From assembly GCF_009711185.1 (NCBI RefSeq), contig NZ_WMIF01000004.1, positions 62,001-126,000 on the forward strand: a DNA stretch of 64,000 nucleotides, read 5' to 3'. The notes beneath the pieces were generated by a model. It saw only the letters and a list, made by a program, of their open reading frames with translations. It ran no database searches and was not told where the DNA came from. The position numbers were made by a program, and so were the translations under genes. This DNA is from Paracoccus limosus (lineage in GTDB: Bacteria; Pseudomonadota; Alphaproteobacteria; Rhodobacterales; Rhodobacteraceae). Shown here piece after piece: positions 44,566-53,253 of this stretch (within the stretch, counting starts at the first letter, position 1; each line of letters starts with the position of its first letter).

Positions 44566-44586
44566 AATGTGAATGTTAATCACATT
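44566..44586. promoter_or_regulatory. 21-bp dyad upstream of the DUF2852 gene
   Basis: AATGTGA (44566-44572) and TCACATT (44580-44586) form perfect seven-base arms around seven bases. Position suggests an operator, perhaps for the TetR protein encoded just upstream; this is inference. Confidence 0.45.
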
Positions 44587-44635
44587 TACATAGATGGAAG
44601 GCCGGCCGCGCCATTCAATGGGTCGGCCGCAAAAA

Positions 44636-45253
44636 TCAGTCGGGAATGACACCCAGCCCGCGCAGATAGATCAGCGCACCGCTTTCCAGCATGTCGGCGG
44701 GCTGAATGGGAGAGCGGCCGCCGGGCTTGCCGCGGCCGAACAGCTCGACCACGCCATGGCTCATCGCCCAGATATGATCGGCGACGATACCCGCGGGCGG
44801 GCGCGGCCGGCCGGGCGGCAGACGGCGGAACAGCGCCTCGGAGGCGGTGACCAGCACGCCGCGCGCGCGGTCGGCCGCCTGCGTCAGCGCGGCATTGCCG
44901 GTGATCGAAATGCCGGATTCGAACATGGCCATGTAAAAGCCGCGCCGCTCGGCGGCAAAGGCCAGATAGGCCTGCCCCATGCGCAGGAATGCACTCAGCG
45001 GGCTGGGCCGGCCGTGGTCAAAGGCGGTTTCCAGCCGGCCGGCGAATTCCTCGAACCCCTGTCGGGCGACCTCCTCCAGAAGCTCGTCGCGGCCGGTGAA
45101 ATGCCGATAGGGCGCGGCGGCGCTGACGCCGGCCAGACGTGCGGCCTCGGCCAGCGTAAAGGCCTGCGGGCCCTTTTCCTCGATCAGCCGGACGGTGGCC
45201 TCGACCAGGGCCTGACGCAGGTTGCCGTGGTGATAGGATTGGCGTGGGGGCAA
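44636..45253 (-). CDS. TetR/AcrR-family transcriptional regulator
   Basis: 205 residues. N-terminal HTH at about 28-50 (FTLAEAARLAGVSAAAPYRHFTGRDELLEEVA). The C-terminal ligand domain (FYMAMFESG, HGVVELFGRG) resembles TetR_C_33/WHG. The effector is unknown. Head-to-tail with the DUF2852 gene, which is separated by a dyad, and only 12 bases after HPr on the same strand, so it may be read from the PTS operon as well as control the downstream gene. Confidence 0.88.
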   Translation of the reverse strand: MPPRQSYHHGNLRQALVEATVRLIEEKGPQAFTLAEAARLAGVSAAAPYRHFTGRDELLEEVARQGFEEFAGRLETAFDHGRPSPLSAFLRMGQAYLAFAAERRGFYMAMFESGISITGNAALTQAADRARGVLVTASEALFRRLPPGRPRPPAGIVADHIWAMSHGVVELFGRGKPGGRSPIQPADMLESGALIYLRGLGVIPD

Positions 45254-45265
45254 GAACCTGCCCCC

Positions 45266-45556
45266 CTACATGCCTTCGCCGAAGTAGTCCCCGACAAGGG
45301 TGCTGAGCGCATCGGCCAGCTCTCCGGCCTGAGCGCCCTTCGTGGTGACGCGGATCATGCTGCCGCGCGGCGCGGTCAGCATCAAAAGGCCCATGATCGA
45401 ATCGCCAGACACGCTCATCCCGTCCTTTTCGACGGTGGCCTGCGCATCGAAACGTTCGACCGTTTCGACAAATTTGGCGCTGGCGCGGGCATGCAGCCCC
45501 TTTTCATTGATGATCTGCAGCTCGCGGGTGATCGAGCCGTTCAGGAGTTCGCTCAT
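45266..45556 (-). CDS. ptsH: HPr-family phosphocarrier protein
   Basis: 96 residues. The active-site histidine is in NEKGLHARASAKFV (His about 22), and the regulatory serine region is SIMGLLMLTAPRGS. Part of a regulatory PTS: HprK phosphorylates the serine, EI the histidine. ATG 45556 overlaps the EIIA stop by four bases. No ptsI or sugar-specific permease gene is nearby, which points to regulation rather than sugar uptake. Confidence 0.94.
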   Translation of the reverse strand: MSELLNGSITRELQIINEKGLHARASAKFVETVERFDAQATVEKDGMSVSGDSIMGLLMLTAPRGSMIRVTTKGAQAGELADALSTLVGDYFGEGM

Positions 45557-45990
45557 GAGACCGCGCGATTGGGAACGGGAATGATGTCGGCAGGAAGAAC
45601 GTCGTAACTGTTGATGTATTTGCGCCCGGCATCCTTGGCTAGAGAAACCGCATCCGCCACGGACAGTTTTCGCGATTTCGCCAATTTGACCAGCATCGGC
45701 AGATTGGCACCGTAAAGGATGGAGCGGTTGCGCGCGTGACAGGCCAGCAGCGACAGGTTCGAGGGCGATCCGCCGAACAGATCCGTGACCACCACGACAC
45801 CGTCTCCGGTATCGACCGAATCGGCTGCGGCACAGATCTCGGCCTGTTTCTGGCCGCGATCGTGGTTCTCCTCGATCGTTACGGCGCGAACTCCCGCTTG
45901 TGGCCCGACAACGTGTTCGACTGCCGAGAGATATTCCCGGGCCAGTCCTCCGTGCGCCACGATGACAATTCCGATCAAATTTCCCACCAC
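45553..45990 (-). CDS. PTS EIIA component, mannose/fructose type
   Basis: 145 residues. EIIA-Man fold with phospho-histidine in GIVIVAHGGLAREYL (His about 13) and the second motif VTDLFGGSPSNL. In Alphaproteobacteria this stand-alone EIIA receives phosphate from HPr and acts as a regulator. The start is unclear: GTG 45990 is used, GTG 45987 and TTG 45978 are in frame, and no strong ribosome site decides. Overlaps HPr by four bases and follows rapZ by nine. Confidence 0.9.
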   Translation of the reverse strand: MVGNLIGIVIVAHGGLAREYLSAVEHVVGPQAGVRAVTIEENHDRGQKQAEICAAADSVDTGDGVVVVTDLFGGSPSNLSLLACHARNRSILYGANLPMLVKLAKSRKLSVADAVSLAKDAGRKYINSYDVLPADIIPVPNRAVS

Positions 45991-45999
45991 ACAAGGCCG

Positions 46000-46947
46000 T
46001 CACAAACCTGCCGACACTGCGCGAGGTCCAGCGATGGGCCCATCATCTGCAGGTGCCGGCGCCTTCTCACGGCGTTCAAGTTCCCGATGTCTAATTGACA
46101 CTTGCCAGCCGGCTTTCGCAAGCGCATCCGCCATTTTTTCCGCCATTGTGACGGAACGATGTTGCCCCCCGGTACATCCGAAGCCGATGACGAGGTGCGC
46201 CTTGCCCTCTTCCAGATGAGCCGGCAGGGTAAACAGGATAAGATCCCGCACCTTCTGGAAGAACTCGGCGAATCGCGGATCGGCGGCGACGTAATCCTGC
46301 ACGGCGCCGTCGCGGCCATCCATCGGCCGCAAGGCCGGGTCCCAATGCGGATTGGCCAGAAAGCGGCAGTCGAACATCAGGTCAACCCCGCGTGGAACCC
46401 CGCGTTTATAGGAAAAAGACTGCACCGAGACCCGCAGCCGCCTGCCCTGTTCATTGTCGAACCAGCGCGCCAGTTCCGCCTTGAGATCATGCGGCGACAG
46501 CTCGGACGTATCGACCAGCACATCGGCCCGCGCCCGGATCGGCGCCAGCATGTCATGTTCGGCCAGAATGGCGTCAAGGGGGGCGCCTTCGGTCCGCAGC
46601 GGGTGACGGCGGCGGGTTTCATTAAACCGTCGCAAAAGCTGCTCGGTGGCGCAGTCCAGAAACAACACCTCCAGCGCATATTCGGGCTGGCGCGTCAGCC
46701 GGTCGATCAGCTCGATCAGATTGGTGACGGAAAAATCGCGGTTGCGCACATCCAGCCCCAAGGCCAGCGGCACCGGCCGCGCCGGCCCGTCCAGAAGACG
46801 CGGCACCAGCGACAACGGCAGGTTGTCGATGGATTCATAGCCGAGATCTTCCAGCACATTGATCGCAGTCGAACGTCCGGCGCCCGAAGGGCCGGTGATC
46901 AGCACCAGTCTTTGTGTCACGTCGTCAGGTTTGGCGGTCTGGTTCAT
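46000..46947 (-). CDS. rapZ: RapZ-type nucleotide-binding protein
   Basis: 315 residues, somewhat extended at the C-terminus. In enterobacteria RapZ guides RNase E to the GlmZ sRNA and senses glucosamine-6-phosphate. The N-terminal P-loop is GPSGAGRST, with Arg where the Walker lysine normally stands; I believe this is a group feature of alphaproteobacterial members. Walker-B-like [23 protein letters not shown] and the conserved C-terminal [13 protein letters not shown] are present. Lies between hprK and EIIA on one strand. Confidence 0.93.
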   Translation of the reverse strand: MNQTAKPDDVTQRLVLITGPSGAGRSTAINVLEDLGYESIDNLPLSLVPRLLDGPARPVPLALGLDVRNRDFSVTNLIELIDRLTRQPEYALEVLFLDCATEQLLRRFNETRRRHPLRTEGAPLDAILAEHDMLAPIRARADVLVDTSELSPHDLKAELARWFDNEQGRRLRVSVQSFSYKRGVPRGVDLMFDCRFLANPHWDPALRPMDGRDGAVQDYVAADPRFAEFFQKVRDLILFTLPAHLEEGKAHLVIGFGCTGGQHRSVTMAEKMADALAKAGWQVSIRHRELERREKAPAPADDGPIAGPRAVSAGL

Positions 46948-47001
46948 GGCAAGCGCGTCGGCAGGGGCAGAAGGCTATGGGGCCAAGACGACCGGCGCGG
47001 G

Positions 47002-47499
47002 TCAAGTTGCCTCGGGATCCCAGCGGCCGGCCTTGAGATATTGCAACAACACTGGTGCAAGATGATCACGCCCCTGCCCAAGGACAAGGGGCAGCGCATG
47101 GCCCAGAAGATCAAGTTTGTGGTGATCGGGCAGGCGCTGCGGCTCGGGGCGCGACAGATCGACGGCAAGGGCCAGCAGCACCGGACCATGCGGATCGGCA
47201 TTGAGGATGCCGACGCGCCGTGCCTCGATACGGCCGCGAATCGATTCGGGGCAATCGGCGACCAGCCCGCCCCCTGTTTGGCGCAGCAAGACCCGGTCAT
47301 CGGCGACCAAGGCCGCACCGAAGGCCATCATTTCAACGGCAAGCGTGGATTTACCTGATCCCGAGGCACCAAGGATCAGCAAGCCGCGTCCTTGCCATGC
47401 GACGCAGCAGCCATGCAGCAGCGTCTCGGCGTCTTCAACCATCAGGCGTATCTGTCCCCCTTGCACGATGGATAATCCGGGGCGTTCCGGCACCGTCAT
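47002..47499 (-). CDS. hprK: HPr kinase/phosphorylase, short form
   Basis: About 165 residues. Only the catalytic P-loop domain is present, as usual in Alphaproteobacteria; the N-terminal domain of Firmicutes HprK is missing. P-loop GASGSGKST, then ALVADDRVLL (general acid/base Asp pair) and IRGRIEARRVGIL, the HprK signature. ATG 47499 follows AGGGG; ATG 47526 is an alternative without a ribosome site. Heads the hprK-rapZ-EIIA-HPr run and faces pckA. Confidence 0.9.
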   Translation of the reverse strand: MTVPERPGLSIVQGGQIRLMVEDAETLLHGCCVAWQGRGLLILGASGSGKSTLAVEMMAFGAALVADDRVLLRQTGGGLVADCPESIRGRIEARRVGILNADPHGPVLLALAVDLSRPEPQRLPDHHKLDLLGHALPLVLGQGRDHLAPVLLQYLKAGRWDPEAT

Positions 47500-47530
47500 A
47501 AGGCCCCTAAGGGCCCGATCCGTCATATGT

Positions 47531-47560
47531 TTGCGTTAACATTCCTTGATTGCGCTAAAC
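47531..47560. promoter_or_regulatory. Tandem TTGCGyTAA motifs between hprK and pckA
   Basis: TTGCGTTAAC at 47531-47540 and TTGCGCTAAAC at 47550-47560 are direct repeats 19 bases apart in the divergent control region. Possible regulator site. Confidence 0.35.
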
Positions 47561-47660
47561 CTATCCAGAAGTGCGCTTCCGTCATCGTTCCGCCATGTTA
47601 TAGCCGATCCAACGGCCGGGGGGGATGCCCGGTCATTCGATCACCAGGAGCTTTGACGCC

Positions 47661-49259
47661 ATGACCGACCCGCGCTTCAACCCGAATTGCCGTCTCGAGG
47701 ATCAAGGGATCTCGGGGCTCGGCAATGTCTATTACAACCTGCTGGAGCCGGCGCTGATCGAAGCCGCCGTGCAGCGGGCCGAGGGCAAGCTGGGTCTGGG
47801 CGGCACCTTCCTGGTTTCGACCGGCGTTCATACCGGCCGTTCGCCCAAGGACAAGCATGTCGTGCGCACGCCTTCGGTCGAAAACACCATCTGGTGGGAA
47901 AACAACCGCCCGATGGAGCCCGAAGCCTTTGACCGCCTGCATGCCGACATGCTGGAACACATGAAGGGCAAGGACTATTTCGTCCAGGACCTTTACGGCG
48001 GCGCGGATCCGGCGCTGCGTCTGGACGTGCGCGTCGTGACCGAGCTGGCCTGGCATGGTCTGTTCATCCGTCACCTGCTGCGCCGCCCCGAAGCGGCCGA
48101 GCTGGCCAGCTTCGTGCCGGAATTCACCATCATCAACTGCCCCTCGTTCAAGGCCGATCCGGCCCGCCACGGCTGCCGCTCGGAAACCGTGATCGCGCTG
48201 AACTTCGACAAGAAGCTTATCCTGATCGGCAACACCGCCTATGCCGGCGAGAACAAGAAATCGGTGTTCACGCTGCTGAACTACATCCTGCCGGAAAAAG
48301 GCGTGATGCCGATGCATTGCTCGGCCAACCACGCCATCGGCAATCCCGAGGATGCGGCGGTGTTCTTTGGCCTGTCGGGCACCGGCAAGACCACGCTTTC
48401 GGCCGATCCCTCGCGCATCCTGATCGGCGATGACGAACATGGCTGGTCCGATCACGGCATCTTCAACTTCGAGGGTGGCTGCTACGCCAAGACCATCAAC
48501 CTCTCGGCCGAGGCCGAGCCCGAGATCTATGCCACCTGCTTCAAGTTCGGCACCGTGGTCGAGAACATGGTCTATGATCCCGACACGCTGGAGCTGGACT
48601 TCGAGGACAACTCGCTGACCGACAACATGCGCTGCGCCTATCCGCTGGAGCAGATCTCGAACGCGTCGGAAACCTCGCTGGGCGGCATGCCCAAGAACGT
48701 GATCATGCTGACCTGTGACGCTTACGGCGTGCTGCCGCCGATCGCGCGGCTGACCCCGGCGCAGGCGATGTATCACTTCCTGTCGGGCTTCACCTCGAAG
48801 ACACCGGGCACCGAGGTGGGCGTGGTCGAGCCGACGCCGACCTTCTCGACCTGCTTTGGCGCGCCCTTCATGCCGCGCCGGCCGGAAGTCTATGGTAAGC
48901 TGCTGCAGGAAAAGATTGCCGCCACCGGCGCGCATTGCTGGCTGGTCAACACCGGCTGGACCGGCGGCGCCTTTGGCACCGGCAAGCGGATGCCGATCAA
49001 GGCGACCCGCGCCCTGCTGACCGCCGCGCTGGACGGTTCTCTGAACGACGTGCAGTTCCGCAAGGATCCGAATTTCGGCTTCGAGGTTCCGGTCTCGGTC
49101 CCCGGCGTCGAGGACAAGCTGCTGGATCCGCGTCAGACCTGGGCCGATCCGGCCGCCTATGACGCGCAGGCCAAGAAGCTGATCGGCATGTTCAGCGACA
49201 ACTTTGCCCAATATGCCGACAAGATCGACGACGACGTGAAGGCGGCCGCGATCGGCTGA
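47661..49259 (+). CDS. pckA: Phosphoenolpyruvate carboxykinase (ATP)
   Basis: 532 residues. Makes phosphoenolpyruvate from oxaloacetate, the entry to gluconeogenesis. ATP P-loop [11 protein letters not shown] near residue 237, oxaloacetate/metal site residues in [10 protein letters not shown] and LIGDDEHGW, plus [20 protein letters not shown] ahead of ATG 47661. Divergent from hprK by 161 bases, linking gluconeogenesis with the regulatory PTS. Followed by hairpins and a dispersed repeat. Confidence 0.98.
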   Translation: MTDPRFNPNCRLEDQGISGLGNVYYNLLEPALIEAAVQRAEGKLGLGGTFLVSTGVHTGRSPKDKHVVRTPSVENTIWWENNRPMEPEAFDRLHADMLEHMKGKDYFVQDLYGGADPALRLDVRVVTELAWHGLFIRHLLRRPEAAELASFVPEFTIINCPSFKADPARHGCRSETVIALNFDKKLILIGNTAYAGENKKSVFTLLNYILPEKGVMPMHCSANHAIGNPEDAAVFFGLSGTGKTTLSADPSRILIGDDEHGWSDHGIFNFEGGCYAKTINLSAEAEPEIYATCFKFGTVVENMVYDPDTLELDFEDNSLTDNMRCAYPLEQISNASETSLGGMPKNVIMLTCDAYGVLPPIARLTPAQAMYHFLSGFTSKTPGTEVGVVEPTPTFSTCFGAPFMPRRPEVYGKLLQEKIAATGAHCWLVNTGWTGGAFGTGKRMPIKATRALLTAALDGSLNDVQFRKDPNFGFEVPVSVPGVEDKLLDPRQTWADPAAYDAQAKKLIGMFSDNFAQYADKIDDDVKAAAIG

Positions 49260-49267
49260 TCGCGGAA

Positions 49268-49323
49268 GGGGGCTCTGCCCCCGCCCCTGCGGGGCTCCCC
49301 CGGGGTATTTGGGAAATGATGAA
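49268..49323. repeat. Dispersed hairpin element, copy 6
   Basis: Two small hairpins (GGGGGC/GCCCCC at 49268-49282; GCCCC/GGGGC at 49283-49295) and then a core identical to copy 4 over 24 bases (from 49303). Follows pckA. Confidence 0.7.
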
Positions 49324-49352
49324 AGCGGGTGGTCGCGAGGTCGCCCGCTTTT

Positions 49353-49916
49353 CTATAGCGCCGCCTGCCAGTCGCGGACGGCCTGCAACGGCCAGACAAG
49401 CATCAGCACATTGAGCGTCAGCCCGTCGCGGATCAGCCATGTCGTGAACAGGTCGAAGCCGATGACGAGGGTGAGCGAGGTCCAGAGTGGCAGGCGGCTG
49501 GCGAGGAAAAAGCCCAGCATCATCGCAAGGATGTCGCTGACCGAGTTCAGCACGCTGTCGCCGTAATAATCGAGCGCGATGGTGACGGTGCGATAGCGTT
49601 CGATGATGGCGTCCGAGTTTTCGACGATCTCCCAGACAGCCTCGATCAGCGTGGCGAGGCTGAGCCGCCAGGCCAGCGGCAGGCGCCGCGCGATCAGCCA
49701 GAGCCCGGCATAAAGCAGGAAGCCATGGATGACATGCGATGGCGTATACCAGTCGGCGATATGCTGCGAATTCTCGCTACTGACGGTTTGGCCGTGCCAG
49801 AGCTTGACATAGCCGCAGGTGCAGATCGGCGCGCGCCCGATCCACAGCAGCCATATGGCCGCCGCGTTGACGATCATCCCGGTGACGATCCACGGCGCAG
49901 CCTTTCTGTTCAGCAT
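49353..49916 (-). CDS. DUF2585 (UPF0314) membrane protein
   Basis: 187 residues with about four membrane helices. Signature WIGRAPICTCGYVKLWHG and ENSQHIADWYTPSHVIHGFLLY, then EIVENSDAIIERYR and YYGDSVLNSVSDI. The conserved Cys, His and acidic residues near the membrane suggest an enzyme or metal site, but no function is known. Begins one base after the rnr stop, hence the same operon. Confidence 0.92.
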   Translation of the reverse strand: MLNRKAAPWIVTGMIVNAAAIWLLWIGRAPICTCGYVKLWHGQTVSSENSQHIADWYTPSHVIHGFLLYAGLWLIARRLPLAWRLSLATLIEAVWEIVENSDAIIERYRTVTIALDYYGDSVLNSVSDILAMMLGFFLASRLPLWTSLTLVIGFDLFTTWLIRDGLTLNVLMLVWPLQAVRDWQAAL

Positions 49917-49917
49917 C

Positions 49918-52182
49918 TCAGTCCCGTCTGCGGCGACGTTTCTGCGCGCGCTTGACCTCGGCCAGACGCGATTGCGTGGCGCGTTTGCGGAATGGACCCT
50001 TGCCCGAAGCCCGCCGCCCGCCGCCGCCCTGCGGCAAGGGCTTGCCCTCGAGTTCCAGCAGTTCCAGCATCAAGCCGCCGGTCAGCGGCACCGCCTCGGA
50101 CAGGCGCACGGTGACGCGCTGACCGATGCCGATTTCCAGCCCGGTTTCCGAGCCCATCAGCACCTGCGCATCGGGGTCGTAGTGGAAGTACTCGCGGCCG
50201 ATCTCGCGGATGGGCAGCAGGCCGTCGGCGCCGGTCTCGTCCAGCCGCACGAAGGCGCCGAATTTCTGCACACCGCTGATGCGGCCACTGAATTCGGCCC
50301 CGACCCGGTCGGCCAGATAGGCGGCCAGATAGCGGTCGGTGGTGTCACGTTCTGCCGCCATCGAGCGGCGCTCGGTGTCGCTGATTTGCTTGGCGGTGTC
50401 GGAGAGGTTTTCGATATCCCATTCCGACAGCCCGTCCTTGCCCCATTTATGGCCAAGGATCAGCGCCCGATGCACGATCAGGTCGGAATAGCGCCGGATT
50501 GGCGAGGTGAAATGCGCATAGCTGCGTAGGGCCAGCCCGAAATGGCCGAAATTCTCGGGGTGGTAATAGGCCTGCTGCATCGAGCGCAGCGCGGTCATGT
50601 TGATCAGCTCGTCGAAATCCGAACCCTCGGCCTGTTCCAGCAGGCGGTTCAGGTGGCGCGTCTGCAGCACCTGCCCCTTGGCCAAGGTAAAGCCCGAGGC
50701 CTCGGCCACTTCGCGCAGCGCGTCGAGCTTCTCGGCCGAGAGTTCCTCATGAACGCGATAGAGCAGCGGGCGGCGCAGGCGTTCCAGTTCCTCGGCGGCG
50801 GCGACATTGGCCAGCACCATGAACTCCTCGATCAGCTTGTGCGCATCGAAGCGGTCACGGAAATTCACCGATTTCACCCGGCCATCCGGGGTCAGGATGA
50901 TCTTGCGCTCGGGCAAGTCCAGTTCCAGCGGCTGGCGCCGTTCGCGGGCGGCTTTCAGCAGCGCATAGGCGTGCCAGAGCGGCTTGATCACGTTGTCCAG
51001 AAGCGGCGCGGTCGCCTCATCGGGACTGCCATCCGCCGCCGCCTGCGCCTGTTCGTAGCTGAGGCTGGCCGCCGAATGCATCATGGCGCGATGAAAGCTG
51101 TGGCTGGCCTTGTTGCCCTGCGCGTCCAGCCGCATCCGCACCACGATGATGGGACGATCAACGCCTTCGTGCAGCGAGCACAGGTCGCCCGACAGGATAT
51201 CTGGCAGCATCGGCACCACGCGGTCGGGGAAATAGGTCGAGTTGCCGCGCTTGCGCGCCTCGCGGTCCAGCGCCGAATTCGGCGTGACGTAATGCGCCAC
51301 ATCGGCGATGGCGACCCAGATATCGGCACCACCATCCTCGCGGATTTCGGCGGCGACGGCATCGTCATGGTCGCGCGCGTCCGAGGGGTCGATGGTGACC
51401 AGCGGCAGATGGCGCAGATCCTCGCGCCCCTTCATGCCGGCGGGCTTGGCGGCGTCGGCTTCGGCCATCACCTCATCGGGGAAATCGTCGGGGATGCCGT
51501 GCTGGTGGATGGCGATCAGGCTGACCGCGCGCGGGGCCGAGGGATCACCCAGACGTTCCAGCACCCGGGCCATCGGCAGGCCCAGACGGCCGCGCGGGCT
51601 GATCTGTTCGGCCTCGACCAGTTCGCCATTCTGCGCGCCATGCACCTCGCGCGCGGGGACCGACCATTCCTTGTCGGCGCCCTTGTCGATGGGCAGGACG
51701 CGGCCACCGGCCTCGGGGCCGCCGCTGCTGGCGCGGTAGATGCCGACGATCTTGTGGCTGGTGGTGCCGATGCGGCGGATCAGGCGAGCCTGATAGTCGT
51801 GATCCTCGCCCCGGGTCTCGATCAGGCGGGCCAGCATGCGTTCGCCCGCAGCCATCGCCGGATCGGATTTCAACGCGGCGTAAAGGATGCGTGGCATCGC
51901 GCCCTCGCCCTGCCATTCCAAAGGCTTGACGAAGATATCGCCATCCTTGTCGGGCGGCAGCAGCTGCACCACGGTGACCGGCGGCAGCTTTTCGGCATCG
52001 TGGTAATGGCGGCGGCGGCGTTCCAGCAGGCCCTCGGCCTCAAGCTCTTTCAGGATGCGCTTGAGCTCGATGCGCTCGGCGCCCTTGATGCCAAAGGCCT
52101 TGGCAATGTCGCGCTTGGCGGTGGCGTCGGGATGGGCCGCAACCCAGTCGAGAATCTGCTGTCGGGAAGGTATCTGTGCCAT
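49918..52182 (-). CDS. rnr: Ribonuclease R
   Basis: 754 residues. Processive 3'-5' exoribonuclease able to unwind structured RNA. N-terminal winged helix (RQQILDWVAAHPDATAKRDIAKAFGIKG), cold-shock domains, RNB catalytic domain with DPSDARDHDDAV (metal Asp cluster) and GNSTYFPDRVVPMLP, FTSPIRRYSDLIVHR, then an S1 domain (FVRLDETGADGLLPIREIG) and a short basic tail. ATG 52182 with no strong competitor. DUF2585 follows in the same operon. Confidence 0.97.
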   Translation of the reverse strand: MAQIPSRQQILDWVAAHPDATAKRDIAKAFGIKGAERIELKRILKELEAEGLLERRRRHYHDAEKLPPVTVVQLLPPDKDGDIFVKPLEWQGEGAMPRILYAALKSDPAMAAGERMLARLIETRGEDHDYQARLIRRIGTTSHKIVGIYRASSGGPEAGGRVLPIDKGADKEWSVPAREVHGAQNGELVEAEQISPRGRLGLPMARVLERLGDPSAPRAVSLIAIHQHGIPDDFPDEVMAEADAAKPAGMKGREDLRHLPLVTIDPSDARDHDDAVAAEIREDGGADIWVAIADVAHYVTPNSALDREARKRGNSTYFPDRVVPMLPDILSGDLCSLHEGVDRPIIVVRMRLDAQGNKASHSFHRAMMHSAASLSYEQAQAAADGSPDEATAPLLDNVIKPLWHAYALLKAARERRQPLELDLPERKIILTPDGRVKSVNFRDRFDAHKLIEEFMVLANVAAAEELERLRRPLLYRVHEELSAEKLDALREVAEASGFTLAKGQVLQTRHLNRLLEQAEGSDFDELINMTALRSMQQAYYHPENFGHFGLALRSYAHFTSPIRRYSDLIVHRALILGHKWGKDGLSEWDIENLSDTAKQISDTERRSMAAERDTTDRYLAAYLADRVGAEFSGRISGVQKFGAFVRLDETGADGLLPIREIGREYFHYDPDAQVLMGSETGLEIGIGQRVTVRLSEAVPLTGGLMLELLELEGKPLPQGGGGRRASGKGPFRKRATQSRLAEVKRAQKRRRRRD

Positions 52183-52227
52183 GGCGCCACGCTAGCATGG
52201 CGCCATGGCCGGCGGCAGGGGCAAAAA

Positions 52228-52434
52228 TCAGGCGGCGGGCAGCTGCACGAAGGCGGCGGCATCGCGCACGATCGGATCGGCCTCGGCCCCCGAGGCGATC
52301 AGGTCCAGAAAATCGCTGCGCATCTGCGGCGCCCAGTTGGAGTTGATATGTTCGGCCACCGCCTCGGCCGCCGGGCGGTCGGGCTGGTTGCGAAAGAAGT
52401 CGGCCATCTGGCCGGCCATGCGGATCAGCTTCAT
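52228..52434 (-). CDS. fdsD: Formate dehydrogenase subunit delta
   Basis: 68 residues from ATG 52434 (a TTG at 52449 would add five). Small helical protein KLIRMAGQMADFFRNQP with NSNWAPQMRSDFLDLI, matching the FdsD family. In Rhodobacter and Cupriavidus it is needed for an active soluble formate dehydrogenase, though its exact job is unsettled. Last gene of fdsGBACD, 18 bases after fdsC. Confidence 0.9.
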   Translation of the reverse strand: MKLIRMAGQMADFFRNQPDRPAAEAVAEHINSNWAPQMRSDFLDLIASGAEADPIVRDAAAFVQLPAA

Positions 52435-52451
52435 CGTGTCATAGTGCAAGG

Positions 52452-53252
52452 TCAGGCTCCGGCAATGCGTCGGGGATGGGTGTAAAGGTCGAACTCGGCG
52501 CCACGGGCGCGGCCGATCATGGTGATGCCGGCGCGCTCGGCCCAGTCCAGCGCAAGGCCGGTGGGGGCGCTGGCGCCGATCAGCACCGGCGCACCGATCC
52601 GGGCGGCCTTTTGCACCAGATCCACCGACAGGCGCGAGGACATGACGATGGCCCCCTGCCCGGCATCGGAGCCGGCCCGGGCCAGCGCGCCGGCGATCTT
52701 GTCCAGCGCATTGTGGCGGCCGACATCCTCGCGGGTGATGGCGGTCTGCCCGTTCCAGAAGGCGGCGGCATGGATCGCGGGCGTGGCCCGGCGCAGGCTT
52801 TGGCCCTGCGCCAGCGCCGCCATGGCACGGGCGACATCGGCAGGCGGCATGCTCCAGTCCGAGACGACAGGCACCACCGCCGGCAGCGCCTGCGCGATGC
52901 TGTCGACGCCGCACAGCCCGCAGCCGACCGGCCCGACCATATGGCGGCGCCGTTCGGCCAGACCGGCGGCAAGGCCCGGACGCAGCCACAGCCGCGCCTC
53001 GCGCGCGGGCAGGCCCTGCGCCTCGACCTCGGCCTCTTCGAAATCCTCGACATCGGCCGGGCCGGCGATCAGCCCCTCGGTCAGCGCAAAACCCAGGGCA
53101 AAGTCGCGCAGGTCGCGCGGCGTCGCCATCAGCACCGCCTGGCTCATGCCGTCGATGACGATGGCGACCGGCATTTCCTGCGGCGCATCGGGCGGCACCA
53201 CCTGTTGCCAGCCGCTACCGTCCCAACGAAGGACCCCCGTCACGTCGCGCAT
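52452..53252 (-). CDS. fdsC: FdhD/FdsC formate dehydrogenase accessory protein
   Basis: 266 residues. FdhD-type chaperone that binds bis-MGD and carries sulfur to the molybdenum cofactor before insertion into FdsA. The CxxC of FdhD is present in GPVGCGLCGVDS, with EDVGRHNALDKIAG and SSRLSVDLVQKAARIG as conserved blocks. Start one base after fdsA stop. In the fds operon this position is occupied by FdsC in related bacteria. Confidence 0.94.
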   Translation of the reverse strand: MRDVTGVLRWDGSGWQQVVPPDAPQEMPVAIVIDGMSQAVLMATPRDLRDFALGFALTEGLIAGPADVEDFEEAEVEAQGLPAREARLWLRPGLAAGLAERRRHMVGPVGCGLCGVDSIAQALPAVVPVVSDWSMPPADVARAMAALAQGQSLRRATPAIHAAAFWNGQTAITREDVGRHNALDKIAGALARAGSDAGQGAIVMSSRLSVDLVQKAARIGAPVLIGASAPTGLALDWAERAGITMIGRARGAEFDLYTHPRRIAGA

Positions 53253-53253
53253 G

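Noticed and set aside
44566..44586. The dyad near 44576 as a CRP site.
   Set aside because: Core half-sites TGTGA and TCACA are separated by seven bases rather than six, and CRP control is not established in this group.
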